Shown here: piece by piece, positions 42,019 through 51,420 of the stretch
Layout: each line of letters starts with the position of its first letter
Position numbering within the stretch: the first letter of the stretch is position 1
Source: Deinococcus actinosclerus
Lineage (GTDB): Bacteria; Deinococcota; Deinococci; Deinococcales; Deinococcaceae
Direction: 5' to 3'
DNA length: 64,000 nucleotides
Assembly: GCF_001507665.1 (NCBI RefSeq)
Contig: NZ_CP013910.1
Location: 1,425,501-1,489,500 of the forward strand
Notes under the pieces: generated by a model
Told to the model about the DNA's origin: nothing
Database searches by the model: none
Seen by the model: the letters and a program-made list of their open reading frames with translations, nothing else
Program-made: the position numbers and the translations under genes

Positions 42019-42969
42019 GTGACGTTCCCGCACCCGTTCCGCGCGTTCACGGCGTTCCGGCGCGCCGCGTACCAGTCGCAGGCTGCGCCCAGACGGCAGT
42101 TCCTGCCGCGCGAGTGGATTCAGGCCCTGCTGGACGGCGCGCAGGCGCGGCTGCCGCTGGTGGACGCCCCCAGCCTCGACTGGCCGTACGCCGAGGCGGT
42201 GCACGATCCCGCGTTCCTGGCCCGCTGGCGCGGCGGGCAGGTCACCCGCGCCGAGGAGCGGGCGCTGGGCTTTCCCTGGACCCCGGCAGTCGTCGAGCGG
42301 GGCTTGGGCAGCAGCGGCGCGACCCTGGCCGCCACCCGCGACGCCCTGACGCGGGGCCTGGGCGTGAACCTGGGCGGCGGCACCCACCACGCCTACGCCG
42401 ATCACGCCGAGGGCTTCTCGTTCCTGAACGACGTGGCGATCAGCGCCCGCTGGCTGCTTGACACGGGGCAGGCGCGGCGCATCCTCATCCTTGATCTGGA
42501 CGTGCACCAGGGCAACGGCACCGCCGCGATCTTTGCCGATGAGCCGCGCGTGCTGACCGTCAGCCTGCACGCCGAGCGCAACTATCCCTTCCGCAAGGAG
42601 ACCAGTGACCTGGACGTCCCGCTGCCCGACGGGACGGACGACGCCGCGTACCTGCACGCGCTGGACGCGCAGGTCACGCCGCTCGTGACGGCCTTCCAGC
42701 CGGACTTCGCGTTCTACCTCGCGGGTGCGGACGTGCTGGCCGGGGATCAGCTGGGACGGCTCGCGCTCACGCTGGAGGGCGTGCAGGCCCGCGACCGCCG
42801 CGTGTTCCGCTGGGCGGCCCGCACCCGCACGCCCCTCGTGACCGTCATGGCCGGCGGGTACCACCGCGACCCGGCGCAGCTCATCGCCGCGCGGCTGGGA
42901 ACGCTCGACGCCGCGCTGGACGCCTTCGCGCCGCAGGCGGCACGCGGGGCGGGACGTGCCGTATCATGA
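42019..42969 (+). CDS. Histone deacetylase/AcuC/AphA-family deacetylase
   Basis: A 316-residue Zn-dependent deacetylase of the arginase/deacetylase fold. Diagnostic motifs: G-G-G-T-H-H-A (about 117-123, catalytic His pair), G-F-S-F-L-N-D-V-A near 131, [10 protein letters not shown] (Zn ligands Asp and His, about 157-166), A-G-A-D-V-L near 235 (third Zn ligand) and A-G-G-Y-H. Bacterial members deacetylate acetyl-CoA synthetase (AcuC), polyamines or acetylated lysines; which applies cannot be told. It uses a GTG start with the divergent overlapping promoter. A possible leader ORF for prfC begins 4 bp after its stop. Confidence 0.88.
   Translation: MTFPHPFRAFTAFRRAAYQSQAAPRRQFLPREWIQALLDGAQARLPLVDAPSLDWPYAEAVHDPAFLARWRGGQVTRAEERALGFPWTPAVVERGLGSSGATLAATRDALTRGLGVNLGGGTHHAYADHAEGFSFLNDVAISARWLLDTGQARRILILDLDVHQGNGTAAIFADEPRVLTVSLHAERNYPFRKETSDLDVPLPDGTDDAAYLHALDAQVTPLVTAFQPDFAFYLAGADVLAGDQLGRLALTLEGVQARDRRVFRWAARTRTPLVTVMAGGYHRDPAQLIAARLGTLDAALDAFAPQAARGAGRAVS
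42962..42967 (+). promoter_or_regulatory. Candidate -10 element upstream of the prfC leader ORF
   Basis: TATCAT at the 3' end of the deacetylase gene, 6 nt before ATG 42974, the spacing used by leaderless genes elsewhere in the window. Confidence 0.4.
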
Positions 42970-42973
42970 GCGC

Positions 42974-43000
42974 ATGACGGTTCTCCTCACGCCCCCCTAG
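42974..43000 (+). CDS. Putative prfC leader peptide ending Pro-Pro-stop
   Basis: An 8-codon ORF (M-T-V-L-L-T-P-P, then TAG) directly after a TANNNT hexamer at leaderless spacing and 77 bp before prfC. Termination after Pro-Pro is known to be slow, and RF3, the prfC product, recycles RF1, which reads UAG. A hairpin (43043-43066) lies between this ORF and the prfC ribosome site. Autoregulation by ribosome stalling at the leader stop is an inference; the ORF could be fortuitous. Confidence 0.35.
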   Translation: MTVLLTPP

Positions 43001-43042
43001 CGAGAGTCGAGACCCGCGTTGTTCCCCACCTTCACGCATGAC

Positions 43043-43066
43043 CGGGCCGCGACCCTTCCAGGCCCG
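43043..43066 (+). promoter_or_regulatory. Hairpin immediately upstream of the prfC ribosome binding site
   Basis: cgggcc (43043-43048) / ggcccg (43061-43066) with a 12-nt loop, 1 nt before the AGGAG at 43068-43072. Could stack on or modulate access to the site. Confidence 0.45.
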
Positions 43067-43077
43067 CAGGAGTTTTC

Positions 43078-44676
<1,599 letters not shown>

Positions 44677-44689
44677 GCCCGCTGGACAG

Positions 44690-44718
44690 GGGAGGGGTCA
44701 CGTGGCCTCTCCCTTCTT
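44690..44718 (+). terminator. prfC terminator
   Basis: 7-bp stem gggaggg / ctctccc (one G-U pair) followed by ttctt, 14 nt after the prfC stop. Confidence 0.65.
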
Positions 44719-44768
44719 CATGCAGTCTTGAGACATTCCGGTCAGGTGGGGCGTGGCATGCTGCGCGG

Positions 44769-45347
44769 GTGCCCCTCGCCCGCCTGCTGTTCCTCGCCTG
44801 CGCCCTGAGCCTGTCCGCGCAGGCTGCCGCGCCCGCCAAGGCCGCCCCCACGCCGCCCGGGTACGTCCTGAGCGGCATGCCGCTGATCCGGCAGTCGTAC
44901 AACGCCTGCGGCCCAGCCAGTATCACGCAGGTGCTGGGGTACTTCGGGCTGCGGGTGGACATGACCGAGGTGAGCCGCCTGACCCGCCCCACCGAGCGGT
45001 CCTACATGACCGCGCAAGCCATCGTGGACTTCGCGCCGCGCGTGGGGATGCAGGCGCGGCTGTTCACCGGGGGCAGCGTGAACACCGCCCGCGCCGCCAT
45101 CCGCAGCGGTCTGCCCGTCATCGCCCTCCAGAGCCACATCACGGCGCAGGGGCAGGTCATCCCGCACTGGCGGGTCCTGATGGGCTACAACGACCAGACC
45201 CGGCAGGTGTTCATCATGGACCCCCTGCTGGGCTACGTGGCGATGGGCTACGACGACATGAACCGCGTGTGGGCCGACCAGCGCGGTCAGTTCGCGGTGC
45301 TGTACCCGCCGAACATGGCCGCGAAGGTCAGGAGCGTCATCGGCTGA
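44769..45347 (+). CDS. Secreted C39-like (papain-fold) peptidase domain protein
   Basis: A 192-residue exported protein (signal peptide to about residue 25). The mature part is a C39/peptidase_C39_2 domain: the nucleophile Cys in Y-N-A-C-G-P-A-S-I (near residue 47), the His in P-H-W-R-V-L-M-G-Y (about 137) and the Asp in F-I-M-D-P-L (near 152). These are the family catalytic positions, so it may cleave peptides or wall stems outside the membrane, although many such domains only bind. GTG 44769 is preceded at the standard 6 nt by CATGCT, a one-base variant of the window's -10 pattern. Confidence 0.8.
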   Translation: MPLARLLFLACALSLSAQAAAPAKAAPTPPGYVLSGMPLIRQSYNACGPASITQVLGYFGLRVDMTEVSRLTRPTERSYMTAQAIVDFAPRVGMQARLFTGGSVNTARAAIRSGLPVIALQSHITAQGQVIPHWRVLMGYNDQTRQVFIMDPLLGYVAMGYDDMNRVWADQRGQFAVLYPPNMAAKVRSVIG

Positions 45348-45350
45348 GCG

Positions 45351-45794
45351 TCACCGTCCGTCGTGCACGGGACTGAACAGCGCCGCGCGGAACGGCTGCG
45401 CCGCCGGGAGGCCGTCCAGGGCAGCCTCCACCTCCCGCTGCTGCTCGGGAGTCAATTCAGGTGTGCGGGCGTACACGTCCAGCCCGGCGGGCGTGAAGGG
45501 CGTCCGTTCGAACACCGTGACTGCCCAGCCGTCCCCGGCGGCCAGCACCCGCCAGCAGCTGACCGTGAAGCTCGTCAGGAGGCTCACGCCGCGCCACGCC
45601 CAGCCGCCCCCGGGCAGTGGGCTGTCCAGGCCGACGATCAGTCCCGGTCGCCCCCGGCGGGTGAAGCGCACGGTGTCCACCACCCGCCCGTCCGGCAGCG
45701 GCGCGTAGGTCACGCTGGGGTTGTCCCGTGCACGCCACAGCGGCAGACTGGTGCGCACCACGAACCACGTGCCGGTCAGGACCGCCTCCGTCAT
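45351..45794 (-). CDS. Lipocalin-like protein
   Basis: A 147-residue, probably cytoplasmic protein. The opening L-T-G-T-W-F-V-V-R-T-S-L-P-L-W resembles the lipocalin G-x-W start, followed by V-T-Y-A-P-L-P-D-G-R-V-V-D-T-V and later C-W-R-V-L-A-A-G-D-G-W-A-V-T-V-F, the alternating strands of a beta-barrel. The C-terminus is a helix (L-T-P-E-Q-Q-R-E-V-E-A-A-L). Lipocalins carry small hydrophobic ligands; assignment is by pattern only. ATG 45794 overlaps the P-loop kinase stop (ATGA). Confidence 0.55.
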   Translation of the reverse strand: MTEAVLTGTWFVVRTSLPLWRARDNPSVTYAPLPDGRVVDTVRFTRRGRPGLIVGLDSPLPGGGWAWRGVSLLTSFTVSCWRVLAAGDGWAVTVFERTPFTPAGLDVYARTPELTPEQQREVEAALDGLPAAQPFRAALFSPVHDGR

Positions 45795-46354
45795 GCGGGC
45801 CAGTCCAGGCGCAGCAGGGCGTCCACGGTGGCCTCCAGGGTCAGGGTGCTGCTGTCCACGACGGCCCACCCGGCCTCCCGGTAGATTTCGGGGGGCATCT
45901 GCGGGTACAGCCCGTCGATCAGCGGTACCAGCACCGACGTGTCGTACGTCTTGTTCGTGCGGGTCCGGTTGCGTTCGTGCGCGACTTCCAGCGTCGTGAA
46001 CAGCCGCACCGGGCGCACGTCCAGTCCCGCCCAGTGCCGGGCCATGAATGTCAGGTCGGCGGGCCACAGCACGTCGTCGATCGCCACCGCGAACCCCTCC
46101 TGCGCGTACAGGCGGGCCGTCTGGGCCGCCGCCGTGCGGGCCAGCGCGAACTGCCGCGCGGCCTCCGGCGGGTGGTCCAGCGCCGGGTGCGCGAGGCCCG
46201 ACACGACCAGCTCGCGCAGGTCGTCGATGGGCAGGTGCAGCCCGAACGGGAAGCGGGCCAGCAGCGAGCGCGACACGCTGGATTTGCCCGCGCCGGGGCT
46301 GCCGCTCAGTACCCAGATCACGCCCCGCCCGCTCTGCCCAGTCCCCTCGGTCAT
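45791..46354 (-). CDS. P-loop NTPase, small-molecule kinase-like
   Basis: A 187-residue single-domain P-loop protein. Walker A is G-S-P-G-A-G-K-S-S (about residues 17-25), followed by L-H-L-P-I-D-D-L-R where Asp-Asp probably positions the acceptor. V-A-I-D-D-V-L near 92 is a Walker-B-like strand, and R-x-R-T-R-T-N-K near 130 may be a lid with arginines. It resembles chloramphenicol-phosphotransferase/gluconate-kinase/zeta-toxin-type kinases; substrate unknown. No antitoxin is adjacent. ATG 46354 has TACGCT 7 nt upstream. Confidence 0.75.
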   Translation of the reverse strand: MTEGTGQSGRGVIWVLSGSPGAGKSSVSRSLLARFPFGLHLPIDDLRELVVSGLAHPALDHPPEAARQFALARTAAAQTARLYAQEGFAVAIDDVLWPADLTFMARHWAGLDVRPVRLFTTLEVAHERNRTRTNKTYDTSVLVPLIDGLYPQMPPEIYREAGWAVVDSSTLTLEATVDALLRLDWPA

Positions 46355-46361
46355 GTCACGG

Positions 46362-46367
46362 AGCGTA
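46362..46367 (-). promoter_or_regulatory. Probable -10 element of the P-loop kinase/lipocalin operon
   Basis: TACGCT on the minus strand, 7 nt before ATG 46354. Confidence 0.45.
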
Positions 46368-46392
46368 CAGTGCCGCCCCGGCGGGGAGGCGC

Positions 46393-46398
46393 TAGCCT
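46393..46398 (+). promoter_or_regulatory. Probable -10 element of the DUF1028 gene
   Basis: TAGCCT, 6 nt before ATG 46405. Confidence 0.45.
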
Positions 46399-46404
46399 GC
46401 GCGC

Positions 46405-47268
46405 ATGACCTTTTCCATCGTGGGCCGCGACGCCCGCACGGGTGACCTGGGTGTGGCGGTCGCCAGCAAGTTCCTCGCCGTGGGCGCGCTGGTGCCCTTC
46501 GTGCGCGGCGGCGTGGGCGCCGTCGCCACGCAGAGTTACGTGAACCCCACCTTCGGCCCCGAGGGCCTGCGCCTGCTGGCCTCCGGACTGGACGCCGCCG
46601 CCGTGGGCGCGCACTTCCAGGCGACCGACTCCGGCATCGCGCAGCGCCAGTTCGGGCTGGTCGGGGCGGATGGCCGCAGCGTCACCTTCACGGGCCCGGA
46701 CTGTCACGCCTGGGCGGGCGGGTACGCCGCCGCCGACGTCGCCATCCAGGGCAACATCCTGGCCGGGCCGGGCGTCGTAGAGGCCATGCGCGCCGCCTGG
46801 GAGGCCGGATCGGCCCTGCCGCTGCCCCGGCGCCTGCTGGCGGCCCTGAACGCCGGGGACGCGGCCGGCGGTGACCGGCGCGGGCGGCAGTCGGCGGCCC
46901 TGGTGTGCGCCGGCCCCGGGCGCGGCTACGGCGGCCTGACGGACGACTGGGTGAACCTCCGCGCGGACGACCACGCCGAGCCCTGCCGGGAACTCGCGCG
47001 GCTGCTGGACCTGCACGACCTGCTGTTCACCCGCCCCGAGAGCACCCGGCTCCTGACCGGGGAGGAACTCGCGTGGCTGCGCGCCCTGCTCGTGGCGCAG
47101 GGGCACGCCACCGCGCTGCCCGGCGGTCCCTGGGACGCCGACACCGAGGCCGCCGCCTGGGCGCTGTTCGGCACCGAGAACCTGGAGGAACGCTGGGTGC
47201 CGGGCGGGCAGATCGACCCGGTCGCGCTGGCGTACCTGCGCGCCCAGTACCCCACCCGGGTAGGCTAG
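46405..47268 (+). CDS. DUF1028 domain protein (Ntn-hydrolase-like)
   Basis: A 287-residue protein of the DUF1028 family, whose fold resembles N-terminal-nucleophile hydrolases. The conserved start [24 protein letters not shown] and [15 protein letters not shown] are all present in the first 65 residues, as is A-I-Q-G-N-I-L near 117. The C-terminal ~80 residues ([12 protein letters not shown]) may be the peptidoglycan-binding-like extension of longer members. Role unknown; some members lie in sugar or peptide catabolic operons. Confidence 0.85.
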   Translation: MTFSIVGRDARTGDLGVAVASKFLAVGALVPFVRGGVGAVATQSYVNPTFGPEGLRLLASGLDAAAVGAHFQATDSGIAQRQFGLVGADGRSVTFTGPDCHAWAGGYAAADVAIQGNILAGPGVVEAMRAAWEAGSALPLPRRLLAALNAGDAAGGDRRGRQSAALVCAGPGRGYGGLTDDWVNLRADDHAEPCRELARLLDLHDLLFTRPESTRLLTGEELAWLRALLVAQGHATALPGGPWDADTEAAAWALFGTENLEERWVPGGQIDPVALAYLRAQYPTRVG

Positions 47269-47276
47269 CGGCGCGG

Positions 47277-47282
47277 TACACT
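47277..47282 (+). promoter_or_regulatory. Probable -10 element of the Rrf2 gene
   Basis: TACACT, 7 nt before ATG 47290. Confidence 0.45.
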
Positions 47283-47289
47283 GCGCCCC

Positions 47290-47757
47290 ATGCGGCTTTC
47301 CGCCACCGACGTGTACGCCTTCCAGGCCCTGGGCTTCCTGGGGTCGCAGGCCCTGGACCGCTGGGTGTCCAGCGAGGAGATCAGCGAGGCGACCGGCGTG
47401 CACCGCCCGTACCTCGTGCGCATCCTGGCCGCCCTGACCGCCAAGGGCGTCGTGAAGAGCAAGAAGGGCATCGGCGGCGGGTACGCCCTGGCCCGCAAAC
47501 CGGGGCTGATCAGCCTGTGCGAGGTCGTGCGCGCCATCGACGGGCCGGTGGCGCCGCTGTCGTGCATCAGCCTGAACTGGCACGAGCCCTGCGTGGAGGA
47601 GGCCCGCTGCCACGCCCGCAACACCATCTACACCCGCATGCGCGACGCGATGCTGGGCGTCCTGCAGGAATTCAGCGTGCAGGACCTCGTGCTCGACGCG
47701 CAGCAGGGCGTCAGTTACGGCCACTGCCTGGGGCACCTGCTGAAACCGAACGCCTGA
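47290..47757 (+). CDS. Rrf2-family transcriptional regulator with Fe-S-type cysteines
   Basis: A 155-residue winged-helix regulator: [10 protein letters not shown] start, [21 protein letters not shown] recognition region (about 27-47) and [10 protein letters not shown] wing. In the C-terminal half the Cys pattern is C-x8-C-x5-C (S-C-I...P-C-V...R-C-H), close to the C-x7-C-x5-C of NsrR-type proteins, with one more Cys near the end (Y-G-H-C). It may hold a [2Fe-2S] or [4Fe-4S] cluster and sense NO, redox or Fe-S status. Targets unknown; a strong palindrome follows the gene. Confidence 0.85.
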   Translation: MRLSATDVYAFQALGFLGSQALDRWVSSEEISEATGVHRPYLVRILAALTAKGVVKSKKGIGGGYALARKPGLISLCEVVRAIDGPVAPLSCISLNWHEPCVEEARCHARNTIYTRMRDAMLGVLQEFSVQDLVLDAQQGVSYGHCLGHLLKPNA

Positions 47758-47767
47758 CCCGCACATG

Positions 47768-47845
47768 AAACGGGTTCCGTCTGTTTCGTTCACAACCCGG
47801 AAGGCCACCGTGTTGCGAACTCCACGCCCGGAACCCGTTTTTCTC
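47768..47845 (+). repeat. Large inverted-repeat element, also a likely terminator
   Basis: 12-bp perfect arms aaacgggttccg (47768-47779) and cggaacccgttt (47829-47840) enclosing a 49-nt insert with further complementarity (ttcg/cgaa, caac/gttg); the right arm runs into ttttt. Works as an Rrf2-gene terminator but is larger than the other terminators in this window, so may be an intergenic repeat. Confidence 0.55.
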
Positions 47846-47871
47846 CTGTTCGCTCTGCTCCGCAGCTCTCC

Positions 47872-47925
47872 GAGTCCGCTCGGGTTGAAAGGTTTTGCAA
47901 ACCTTCAACCGGAGTCCGTATGAGA
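47872..47925. repeat. Second palindromic intergenic element with gagtccg direct repeats
   Basis: A hairpin ggttgaa[a]ggttt - tgc - aaaccttcaacc (47883-47910) flanked by gagtccg at 47872-47878 and 47912-47918. AT-richer than its surroundings. Looks like a member of a dispersed intergenic family; only one copy is in the window. Confidence 0.5.
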
Positions 47926-47968
47926 CGCCCGGCACGCCGCTCCCATCCGGGAAACGCGCGCCGGGCGG

Positions 47969-47974
47969 TACACT
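47969..47974 (+). promoter_or_regulatory. Probable -10 element of the amidase gene
   Basis: TACACT, 8 nt before GTG 47983. Confidence 0.45.
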
Positions 47975-47982
47975 TCCCGGCA

Positions 47983-49134
47983 GTGAACAGCCCCGCGAAG
48001 GACCGCATGATCAGGACCGTGAGAACCCTCCTGCTGGGAGGCCTGCTGCTCGGCGGCGCGCTCGCCGCGCCCCGGGTCGGTCAGCACGACGGCTACACCC
48101 GGCTGGTGTTCGACCTGCCCGCCGCCACGACCGCCAGCAGCCGGGTCGCCGGGCAGAGCGTGACCGTCACTCTAGGCGCCCCGCTGAAAGCGGATCAGGG
48201 CCCGCTCAGCGCGTCGGGCGTCACCGCGTACGCCGTGGCGGGCCGCACCGTGACCGTCACGCTGGCCAGGGGGCACGGCAGCGCGAAGGTCAGCGTGCTG
48301 CCCGCCGCGTCCGGACAGCCTGCCCGGCTGGTCATCGACGTGCCCAGCAGCGTGGCGGCGTCCGCCGTCCCGGCGCGGCCCGTCACGGCGTCCCCCACCC
48401 CCGCGCGGCCCCCGGCGGTCGTGACCCGCGTGGCCTCGACCGCCGCGGCCAACCGGCCCCGGATCGTGCTGGACGCCGGGCACGGCGGGATCGATCCCGG
48501 CGCGGTCAGCCGCTGGGTCAAGGAGGAGGACGTCACGCTGGACGTCGCCCTGCGCACCCGCGCCGAACTCGTGCAGCACGGCGTGGACGTCATCCTGACC
48601 CGCAGCCGGGACCAGCACCTCAGCGCCGACAAGCGGCGGGACCTCGCGGCGCGGTCGAACATGGCGAACAACGGCGTGGTGAGCGCATTCGTCAGCATTC
48701 ACGTGAACTCGGCCGGACCCGGCGCGCAGGGCATCGAGACGTACTACTTCGGGCAGCCGCTCGCGGGCGGCAACCGCAGCCTGGCCGTGCTGGAAAACGG
48801 CGGGGGCAGCGTCGGTGAGGAACTCACCCGGCAGGCCGCCGGGACGGCGCAGAAGGAACTGGGGGACATCCTCGCGCAGGCGAAGATCTCCTTCAGCCGC
48901 CAGCTGGCGCAGAAGGTGCAGTCCCGGCTGATCGCCGCGACCGGCGCGGTGAACCGCGGCGTGCAGACCGACGCGTTCTACGTGATCAAGAACCCCACCA
49001 CGCCCGCCATTCTGGTCGAGGTGGGCTTCGGCTCCAGCCCGGTCGAGGGCCCGAAACTGGCGAGCGCCGCGTACCGCGAGCGGCTGGCGCAGGCGCTGGC
49101 GGCCGCCATCCTGGACTTCCTGAACACGAAGTGA
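47983..49134 (+). CDS. N-acetylmuramoyl-L-alanine amidase (Amidase_3) with N-terminal AMIN-like domain
   Basis: A 383-residue exported wall hydrolase. Signal peptide ends near A-L-A-A-P (about residue 30), an AMIN-like domain (about 35-125) targets it to peptidoglycan or envelope, and the Zn amidase domain begins at I-V-L-D-A-G-H-G-G-I-D-P-G-A (about 162-175). Zn ligands are the His of G-H-G, Glu in K-E-E-D-V-T and His in V-S-I-H-V-N; the catalytic Glu is in L-V-E-V-G-F. It cuts the MurNAc-L-Ala bond in cell separation or remodelling. GTG 47983 (TACACT 8 nt upstream) is preferred; ATG 48007 is an in-frame alternative. Confidence 0.9.
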   Translation: MNSPAKDRMIRTVRTLLLGGLLLGGALAAPRVGQHDGYTRLVFDLPAATTASSRVAGQSVTVTLGAPLKADQGPLSASGVTAYAVAGRTVTVTLARGHGSAKVSVLPAASGQPARLVIDVPSSVAASAVPARPVTASPTPARPPAVVTRVASTAAANRPRIVLDAGHGGIDPGAVSRWVKEEDVTLDVALRTRAELVQHGVDVILTRSRDQHLSADKRRDLAARSNMANNGVVSAFVSIHVNSAGPGAQGIETYYFGQPLAGGNRSLAVLENGGGSVGEELTRQAAGTAQKELGDILAQAKISFSRQLAQKVQSRLIAATGAVNRGVQTDAFYVIKNPTTPAILVEVGFGSSPVEGPKLASAAYRERLAQALAAAILDFLNTK

Positions 49135-49190
49135 CCCGAACGGCAGAGGAACGCCCCGTGACCGACTCGGGCGTCCCTCTGACGTTCGGG
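49135..49190. terminator. Bidirectional terminator after the amidase gene
   Basis: Long imperfect stem: cccgaacg-cagagg-acgccc pairs with gggcgt-cctctg-cgttcggg, with single symmetrical mismatches. Shared with the convergent 49193 gene. Confidence 0.7.
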
Positions 49191-49192
49191 TG

Positions 49193-49522
49193 TCAGTCGG
49201 GCTGGTTGACCGGGCGGGCCTGATCCAACCAGCCCCAGTCGCGCAGGTAGGCGCGGAAGTCACCCAGCAGCTCGGCGGCCTCGTGGCGCTCCTGTTCGGG
49301 CAGGGTGCGCAGCCACGCCTCGCCGGTCAGGCGGGTGTAGGCCAGCAGCGGGGCGGGTTCGCCCAGGTGGGCTTCCAGCCGCTCCAGCAGCTCCTCGGCG
49401 CGGGCGCGGGTCCAGGGGCGCTGGCGGGCCAGTTCGTTCAGGTAGTCGGCGGCGGCGTGTTCCAGCAGCGCGGGGCGACCCACGATCCAGGGGGCCTTCA
49501 CGGGGGGCAGGGCTGCGGTCAC
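49193..49522 (-). CDS. Small helical protein downstream of phoX
   Basis: A 109-residue soluble, helical protein rich in Leu, Ala and Glu (A-L-L-E-H-A-A-A-D-Y-L-N-E-L; R-A-E-E-L-L-E-R-L-E-A-H-L; A-E-L-L-G-D-F-R-A-Y-L). No signal peptide and no family recognised. GTG 49522 overlaps the phoX stop (GTGA), so it should be made with PhoX although PhoX is exported by Tat and this protein is cytoplasmic. A chaperone or regulatory partner is conceivable but unsupported. Confidence 0.6.
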   Translation of the reverse strand: MTAALPPVKAPWIVGRPALLEHAAADYLNELARQRPWTRARAEELLERLEAHLGEPAPLLAYTRLTGEAWLRTLPEQERHEAAELLGDFRAYLRDWGWLDQARPVNQPD

Positions 49523-51213
49523 GCGCGCCACCCGGGGAAGCCCTCGATGGCGACCAGCGTGGGGCGCGGGACGTTGCTGCCCGCCTTCGCGGCGAAGTTC
49601 GAACGCAGCTTGTCCAGGCTCTCGCTGTCCTCGCCGGGGTGCTGGATGGACACGAACAGCGTCTTGCCGTCCGGGGACCAGACGGGGCCGGTCATCTCGG
49701 CGTCCACCGGGCCGATCGCGAAGCGGTACGCCTTGCCGGCGTTGGGCCCCTCGGTGGGGAAGAAGAACATGGCGTTGTTCCCGTGGAAGCCCTTGATGGG
49801 GTTGGTGCTCAGGTCGCTGTTGTCCGTGACCATCCACAGGTTCCCGTACGGGTCGAACACGAGGTTGTCGGGGCTGGCGAAACCGCTCTGCGGGCCGCCC
49901 ACGGCGAACACCTCCCACAGGAACGTCTGAGCGGTCCAGTCGTCCCCCGCCTCGCGGAACTTGATGATCTGCCCGAAGTAGTTCCCGTGCTTGCTGTTGT
50001 TCGTCAGCGAGATGTACACCTCGCCGGTGCGGGGGTGAATCTCGATGTCCTCCGGGCGGTCGACCGGGGTGCCGCCCACCGCCAGGGCGCTGGCGCGGGC
50101 GTCGGCCAGCACGTCGGCCTGACTGGCGAACAGGGCCTTGCCGTCGGCGCCCTTGGCCTCCTGGAGTTTCTTGTTGCGGTCGTAGTCCAGCAGCACCCAG
50201 CTGCCGTTGCCGAAGTTCGCGACGTACAGGTCACCCTCTTCCAGCAGCGTCAGGTTGGCGGCGCGGTCTTTCGGGTTGTACCTGCCGCGCGACACGAACT
50301 TGTACACGCAGGAGTCCTGCATATCGTCGCCCATGTATCCCACGACGCGGCCGTCGGCGGCGACGGTCACGGCGACGTTCTCGTGCCGGAAGCGGCCCAT
50401 CGCGGTGCGTTTCTTGGGGGTGGACTTGGGATCGAAGGGGTCGATCTCGGTCACCCAGCCCTGGTGCATGGCCTCGTACCCGCTGCCCGCCCAGGCCTTG
50501 GTGTAGCCGTCCACGTTCTCCTCGCAGGTCAGGAGGGTGCCCCAGGGGGTCTGCCCGCCCGAGCAGTTGCCCACGGTGCCCTTGACCATCGTGGCGCCCT
50601 TCACGGCGGCCGAGCCGCGCGCCGGGCCGGTCAGTTCGATGTCGGTCAGCGCGTCGATGCGGCGGTTGCGGGGGTCGGGCATGATGGCCCACTTGCCCCC
50701 TTCCTTGCGCACGCGCACCACGCTGACGCCCATGGCTTCCATCTCGGCCCTGATCTGCGCGGGCGTGCGGTTCTTGGTGTCGCCACCGACGAACAGGGCG
50801 TTCACGTACTCGTGGTTGATGGTCAGCAGGGCGTCGGTGCTGCTCTGGCCGCCCTCGAGCATGTCGATGGGGAAGAAGCCGACGTAGTCGTGGTTGAAGC
50901 CGATCTCGCGCCCGGCGTCCGTGAAGACCTCACCCCAGGGGGCCAGCACCTGATAGCGGAAGCCGGCGGGCAGCGTCAGGGCGTCGGCGTTCCCGCTGGG
51001 GATCGCGCGGAACGGGGCGACCGTCTGGGGCTTCACGGTCCTGGGGTCCACGGTGCTGGGGCCGCCGTTGTTCACGGCCTCGGCCTCGCTGATGGTCAGG
51101 GGCAGCGTGATCGCGGCGGCGGTGGCGGCGGCGCCCCCCAGCGCGCTGCGGCGGGTGAGTCTGGTGTCCAGCAGTCGGTGCCAGAAGCTGGCGGTGCCCG
51201 TGTCCTGTGTCAT
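49519..51213 (-). CDS. phoX: PhoX family alkaline phosphatase, Tat-exported
   Basis: A 564-residue secreted phosphatase. The twin-arginine signal is T-R-R-S-A-L-G-G (Arg21-Arg22) followed by an Ala-rich hydrophobic stretch. PhoX family blocks: G-F-N-H-D-Y-V-G-F-F-P, L-T-I-N-H-E-Y-V-N, G-N-C-S-G-G-Q-T-P-W-G-T-L-L-T-C-E-E-N, G-R-F-R-H-E-N and A-S-P-D-N-L-V-F-D, which carry the calcium/iron-binding Glu, Asp and Cys. PhoX proteins release phosphate from organic esters using Fe and Ca. Three TGTCAG-type repeats 34-61 bp upstream resemble a Pho box. ATG 51213 chosen from the signal peptide. Confidence 0.92.
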   Translation of the reverse strand: MTQDTGTASFWHRLLDTRLTRRSALGGAAATAAAITLPLTISEAEAVNNGGPSTVDPRTVKPQTVAPFRAIPSGNADALTLPAGFRYQVLAPWGEVFTDAGREIGFNHDYVGFFPIDMLEGGQSSTDALLTINHEYVNALFVGGDTKNRTPAQIRAEMEAMGVSVVRVRKEGGKWAIMPDPRNRRIDALTDIELTGPARGSAAVKGATMVKGTVGNCSGGQTPWGTLLTCEENVDGYTKAWAGSGYEAMHQGWVTEIDPFDPKSTPKKRTAMGRFRHENVAVTVAADGRVVGYMGDDMQDSCVYKFVSRGRYNPKDRAANLTLLEEGDLYVANFGNGSWVLLDYDRNKKLQEAKGADGKALFASQADVLADARASALAVGGTPVDRPEDIEIHPRTGEVYISLTNNSKHGNYFGQIIKFREAGDDWTAQTFLWEVFAVGGPQSGFASPDNLVFDPYGNLWMVTDNSDLSTNPIKGFHGNNAMFFFPTEGPNAGKAYRFAIGPVDAEMTGPVWSPDGKTLFVSIQHPGEDSESLDKLRSNFAAKAGSNVPRPTLVAIEGFPGWRA

Positions 51214-51246
51214 GCGCCGAAGGATGCCGCCCCATTGTGGCCTGAG

Positions 51247-51274
51247 GGTCAATCGGGTGTCAGGTCACTGTCAG
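51247..51274 (-). promoter_or_regulatory. Pho-box-like triple direct repeat upstream of phoX
   Basis: On the minus strand CTGACA-N5-CTGACA-N5-TTGACC: three hexamers at exact 11-bp period (plus-strand starts 51247, 51258, 51269). PhoB/PhoP sites are direct repeats of this periodicity, so phosphate-starvation control of phoX is inferred. Confidence 0.6.
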
Positions 51275-51368
51275 GCTGGGGCCGCTAGGGTGCCGGCAGC
51301 GTTGCACCCCCGAAGGGGGGCGTGTGTGGATGAGCACATGTTAAGCATCCTTTGCGGACCGGCACGCT

Positions 51369-51374
51369 TAATAT
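51369..51374 (+). promoter_or_regulatory. Candidate -10 element of spoVS
   Basis: TAATAT, about 46 nt before ATG 51421, within an inverted repeat ttaagc...gcttaa (51339-51371 region). Leadered transcript with AAGGAG. Confidence 0.4.
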
Positions 51375-51420
51375 GAAATCGTTTCAGCCTCTGCCTCCGG
51401 GCGGACGGTGCGAAAGGAGC

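Noticed and set aside
45791..46354. Zeta-type toxin
   Set aside because: No antitoxin gene adjacent; the partner gene encodes a lipocalin-like protein, so a metabolic kinase is likelier.
51306..51320. cccccgaaggggg hairpin between phoX and spoVS
   Set aside because: Stable but without a T run and located upstream of both divergent genes; too little to call a terminator or riboswitch.
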